From positions 1 through 6,804 of the forward strand of contig CAUZRD010000118.1 in NCBI GenBank assembly GCA_963582255.1: 6,804 nucleotides of DNA. The letters run 5' to 3'. This DNA comes from CAUZRD01 sp963582255. Lineage in GTDB: Bacteria > Pseudomonadota > Alphaproteobacteria > Rhizobiales > TMED25. A model generated the notes under the pieces. It was not told the DNA's origin. It made no database searches and was given only the letters and a program-made list of their open reading frames with translations. A program made the position numbers and the translations under genes. This document shows positions 5,115-6,804 of the stretch, piece after piece (within the stretch, counting starts at the first letter, position 1; the number at the start of each line of letters is the position of its first letter).

Positions 5115-6272
5115 TTGCGCGGGCATATTTTTTATCAACGCCGACCGCAATACTTTCTCGCTTTTGTATTTATTCTTGTGAACTTTTCCGGGTCGGTCGC
5201 AATGCAAGAACTGACTGATTTCAGTAATATCGAGGGTTGGGCTGCCGATCGGCACGGCCAAGCGTTCGCTACATTCCGGCGTGGCTGTGCAGCGGTTGTG
5301 AGGGGCGGGAGAAGTTCATCAAGTGCAGCAATGAAATATGTGTGCGCACACGCCATTGATTTGCCACACGATCTTAGCGACTACGATGCTCGGCTGTTTT
5401 TTGAAACCAATTTTACGGCGCAAAACATAGCGCCATTTCCTGTGCTTAGTGGTCTATTTACTGGATATTATGAGCCAGACATCAGAGCATCGCGCACCCG
5501 CTCCGGGAAATATGCGGCCGCAATATTAGGCCCGCCGAGTGATCTTATTTCAACCCATGGCCTCCAGGGCACTCAATTACTAAAAGGAGTAACACACGCT
5601 CTTCGTCGCAATGGAAAATTGGTAGTTGCGCCGACGCGAGCTGAAATCAACAATGGTGCGCTTGCAGGTGATGCGCCAGTAATTGCCTGGGCAGCGGATC
5701 CTATCGATGTATTTTTTCTGCATGTTCAGGGTTCGGGTAGGCTTCAATTTGAAGATGGCTCTAGCGAGCGCATTACTTATGCCGGGAAGAATGGTCATCC
5801 CTATTTATCCATCGGTAAACTGTTGGTCGATAGAGGTGACATGGCTGTGGAGCAAGTGTCGATGGATAGTCTTCGGCGTTGGCTAGCGGCTGACCTGGAG
5901 AGAGCTACTGAATTGATGGAGCAAAACCGCTCATATATTTTCTTTTGTACCATCGACGAAAAGATCCCAAATCTTGGACCGGTTGGTCAACTTCAGGTTC
6001 AATTGACCCCACAACGCTCTCTAGCAGTTGATCTGGCCCATTTCGCTCCGAATACTCCGATCTGGATTGAGACTAAATTACCGCCTATATCTCAAAACTC
6101 TGAGGTCGAATTTCGCCAGTTGATGGTGGCACAGGATACGGGATCGGCTATCAAAGGCCTTGTGCGTGGCGATATCTTCTTTGGTTCTGGTGGTGGTGCC
6201 GGCGCTATTGCGGGTAAAATGCGTGCTCCAGGTCGCATCACAGTCCTCATGCCACAATGCCAAGATTGCTAG
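5115..6272 (+). CDS. mltA: Membrane-bound lytic murein transglycosylase A family protein (MltA)
   Basis: This 385-residue lytic transglycosylase cleaves the MurNAc-GlcNAc bond of peptidoglycan with 1,6-anhydro product formation, acting in the periplasm. Seen: a signal peptide with RR near residues 9-10 and a hydrophobic core about 13-24, possible cleavage after SVA (27-29); the MltA motifs GLFTGYYEP (113-121), PTRAEI (173-178), FFLHVQGSGR (200-209), KNGHPYLSIG (225-234); and the 3D domain with LTPQRSLAVD (297-306), AQDTGSAIKG (339-348) and RGDIFFGSG (351-359). The two aspartates D341 and D353 are candidates for the conserved catalytic acid/base. No lipobox cysteine is near the signal peptide, so unlike E. 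coli MltA it may be soluble. The protein ends in CQDC. The TTG start is supported by GAGGGGA (5102-5108); the next ATG (residue 30) would lose the signal. Confidence 0.93.
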   Translation: MRGHIFYQRRPQYFLAFVFILVNFSGSVAMQELTDFSNIEGWAADRHGQAFATFRRGCAAVVRGGRSSSSAAMKYVCAHAIDLPHDLSDYDARLFFETNFTAQNIAPFPVLSGLFTGYYEPDIRASRTRSGKYAAAILGPPSDLISTHGLQGTQLLKGVTHALRRNGKLVVAPTRAEINNGALAGDAPVIAWAADPIDVFFLHVQGSGRLQFEDGSSERITYAGKNGHPYLSIGKLLVDRGDMAVEQVSMDSLRRWLAADLERATELMEQNRSYIFFCTIDEKIPNLGPVGQLQVQLTPQRSLAVDLAHFAPNTPIWIETKLPPISQNSEVEFRQLMVAQDTGSAIKGLVRGDIFFGSGGGAGAIAGKMRAPGRITVLMPQCQDC

Positions 6273-6277
6273 AGCCC

Positions 6278-6804
6278 ATGTCATCCAAAAAGCGATATCT
6301 TAGCGCAGCAGAAAAGGCATTATGGCAACATGTTGCTAAATCTACCCGGCCACTTTTCCCAGGCCAGGCATCCTCATTAGACGATAGAGCATTACCAGAC
6401 CCGCTGGTGTTGAAACGCGATTTGGAAGGCCAAGTCTCTTCCAGGGCAGCACAACCCATGGAAAGCGTTCCGTCAAAATCTAAACCACTGCCGATCCCCG
6501 GCGCCATTGATCGGAGAACAGAACAAAGATTGCGCCGTGGTCAGATCAAGATTGATGGACGGATTGACTTGCACGGTATGACTCAACGCCGCGCTTACTC
6601 TGCTCTTTATCATTACATTCATGAAGCGCAAGCGCGCGGGCTTCGGACAATTCTGGTGATAACCGGTAAGGGGGGCGACAAGAGATCAGGTAGTACCGGG
6701 TATGGCGAATCCGAACTCCATGGAGTCTTGAGGCGCCAGACGCCTCAATGGCTGGAAAGCATTGAGTTTTGCAGGCTTGTATCAGGCTACAGCCAATCTC
6801 ATCC
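6278..6804 (+). CDS. Smr-domain protein, truncated by the window end
   Basis: The first 175 residues are visible; the stop lies beyond the window. Residues 1-80 are polar and poorly conserved but begin in the rhizobial fashion (LSAAEKALWQHVAKSTRP, 8-25). From about 93 a Smr (MutS2 C-terminal-like) domain follows, with IDLHGMT (96-102), LVITGKGG (126-133) and GVLRRQTPQWL (149-159). Smr domains are nucleic-acid binding or nicking modules, some of which cleave RNA; the substrate of these stand-alone alphaproteobacterial proteins is unknown. The segment after TGKGG (about 134-148) is longer than in many homologues. I start at ATG 6278, 5 bases after the mltA stop; an in-frame ATG at 6257 overlapping mltA would add 7 residues. 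It is probably co-transcribed with mltA. Confidence 0.88.
   Translation, partial: MSSKKRYLSAAEKALWQHVAKSTRPLFPGQASSLDDRALPDPLVLKRDLEGQVSSRAAQPMESVPSKSKPLPIPGAIDRRTEQRLRRGQIKIDGRIDLHGMTQRRAYSALYHYIHEAQARGLRTILVITGKGGDKRSGSTGYGESELHGVLRRQTPQWLESIEFCRLVSGYSQSH

Noticed and set aside
6247..6507. 86-codon open frame on - at the mltA/smr junction
   Set aside because: It is antisense to the conserved end of mltA and the start of smr, with no recognisable domain.

Overview
This window looks like ordinary core chromosome of an alphaproteobacterium, most likely a member of the Hyphomicrobiales (Rhizobiales). The evidence is gene content and order: ppsR (DUF299), maf, coaE, dnaQ, then secB and fxsA on the opposite strand, then a Tim44-like gene, mltA and a Smr-domain gene. 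This is the block that typically sits beside the chromosomal replication origin in Agrobacterium- and Brucella-like genomes; its first part also flanks the Caulobacter origin. Base composition appears moderate (mid-40s percent GC by eye), low for free-living rhizobia and closer to some Bartonellaceae or host-associated lineages. The genus assignment is a guess.

Layout. Positions 1-238 hold no gene. They are AT-rich and contain several DnaA-box-like 9-mers and a long imperfect hairpin, and probably form the gene-1-side edge of the origin. From 239 to 3006 four genes run on + with overlaps or tiny gaps, as one operon: ppsR (kinase/pyrophosphorylase regulator of pyruvate phosphate dikinase or PEP synthase), maf (nucleotide pyrophosphatase), coaE (last step of CoA synthesis) and dnaQ (proofreading subunit of DNA polymerase III). 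secB and fxsA are on -, convergent with dnaQ. A divergent intergenic region of about 170 bp at 4219-4386, with an inverted repeat and a TATAAT element, separates fxsA from the + genes tim44-like, mltA and smr. The smr gene is cut by the window end.

How the genes relate. The first operon mixes central metabolism with nucleotide-pool and replication functions. The second half is envelope biology: export chaperone (SecB), inner-membrane FxsA, a membrane-anchored Tim44-like protein and a peptidoglycan lytic transglycosylase.

I found no mobile element, CRISPR array, RNA gene or evidence of a new system. Points deserving a second look are the origin-like 5' segment, a DnaA-box-like sequence touching the ppsR start codon, the absence of aroE between maf and coaE, an altered conserved motif in CoaE, and the divergent-promoter inverted repeat. 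Three of the eight genes start with TTG or GTG.
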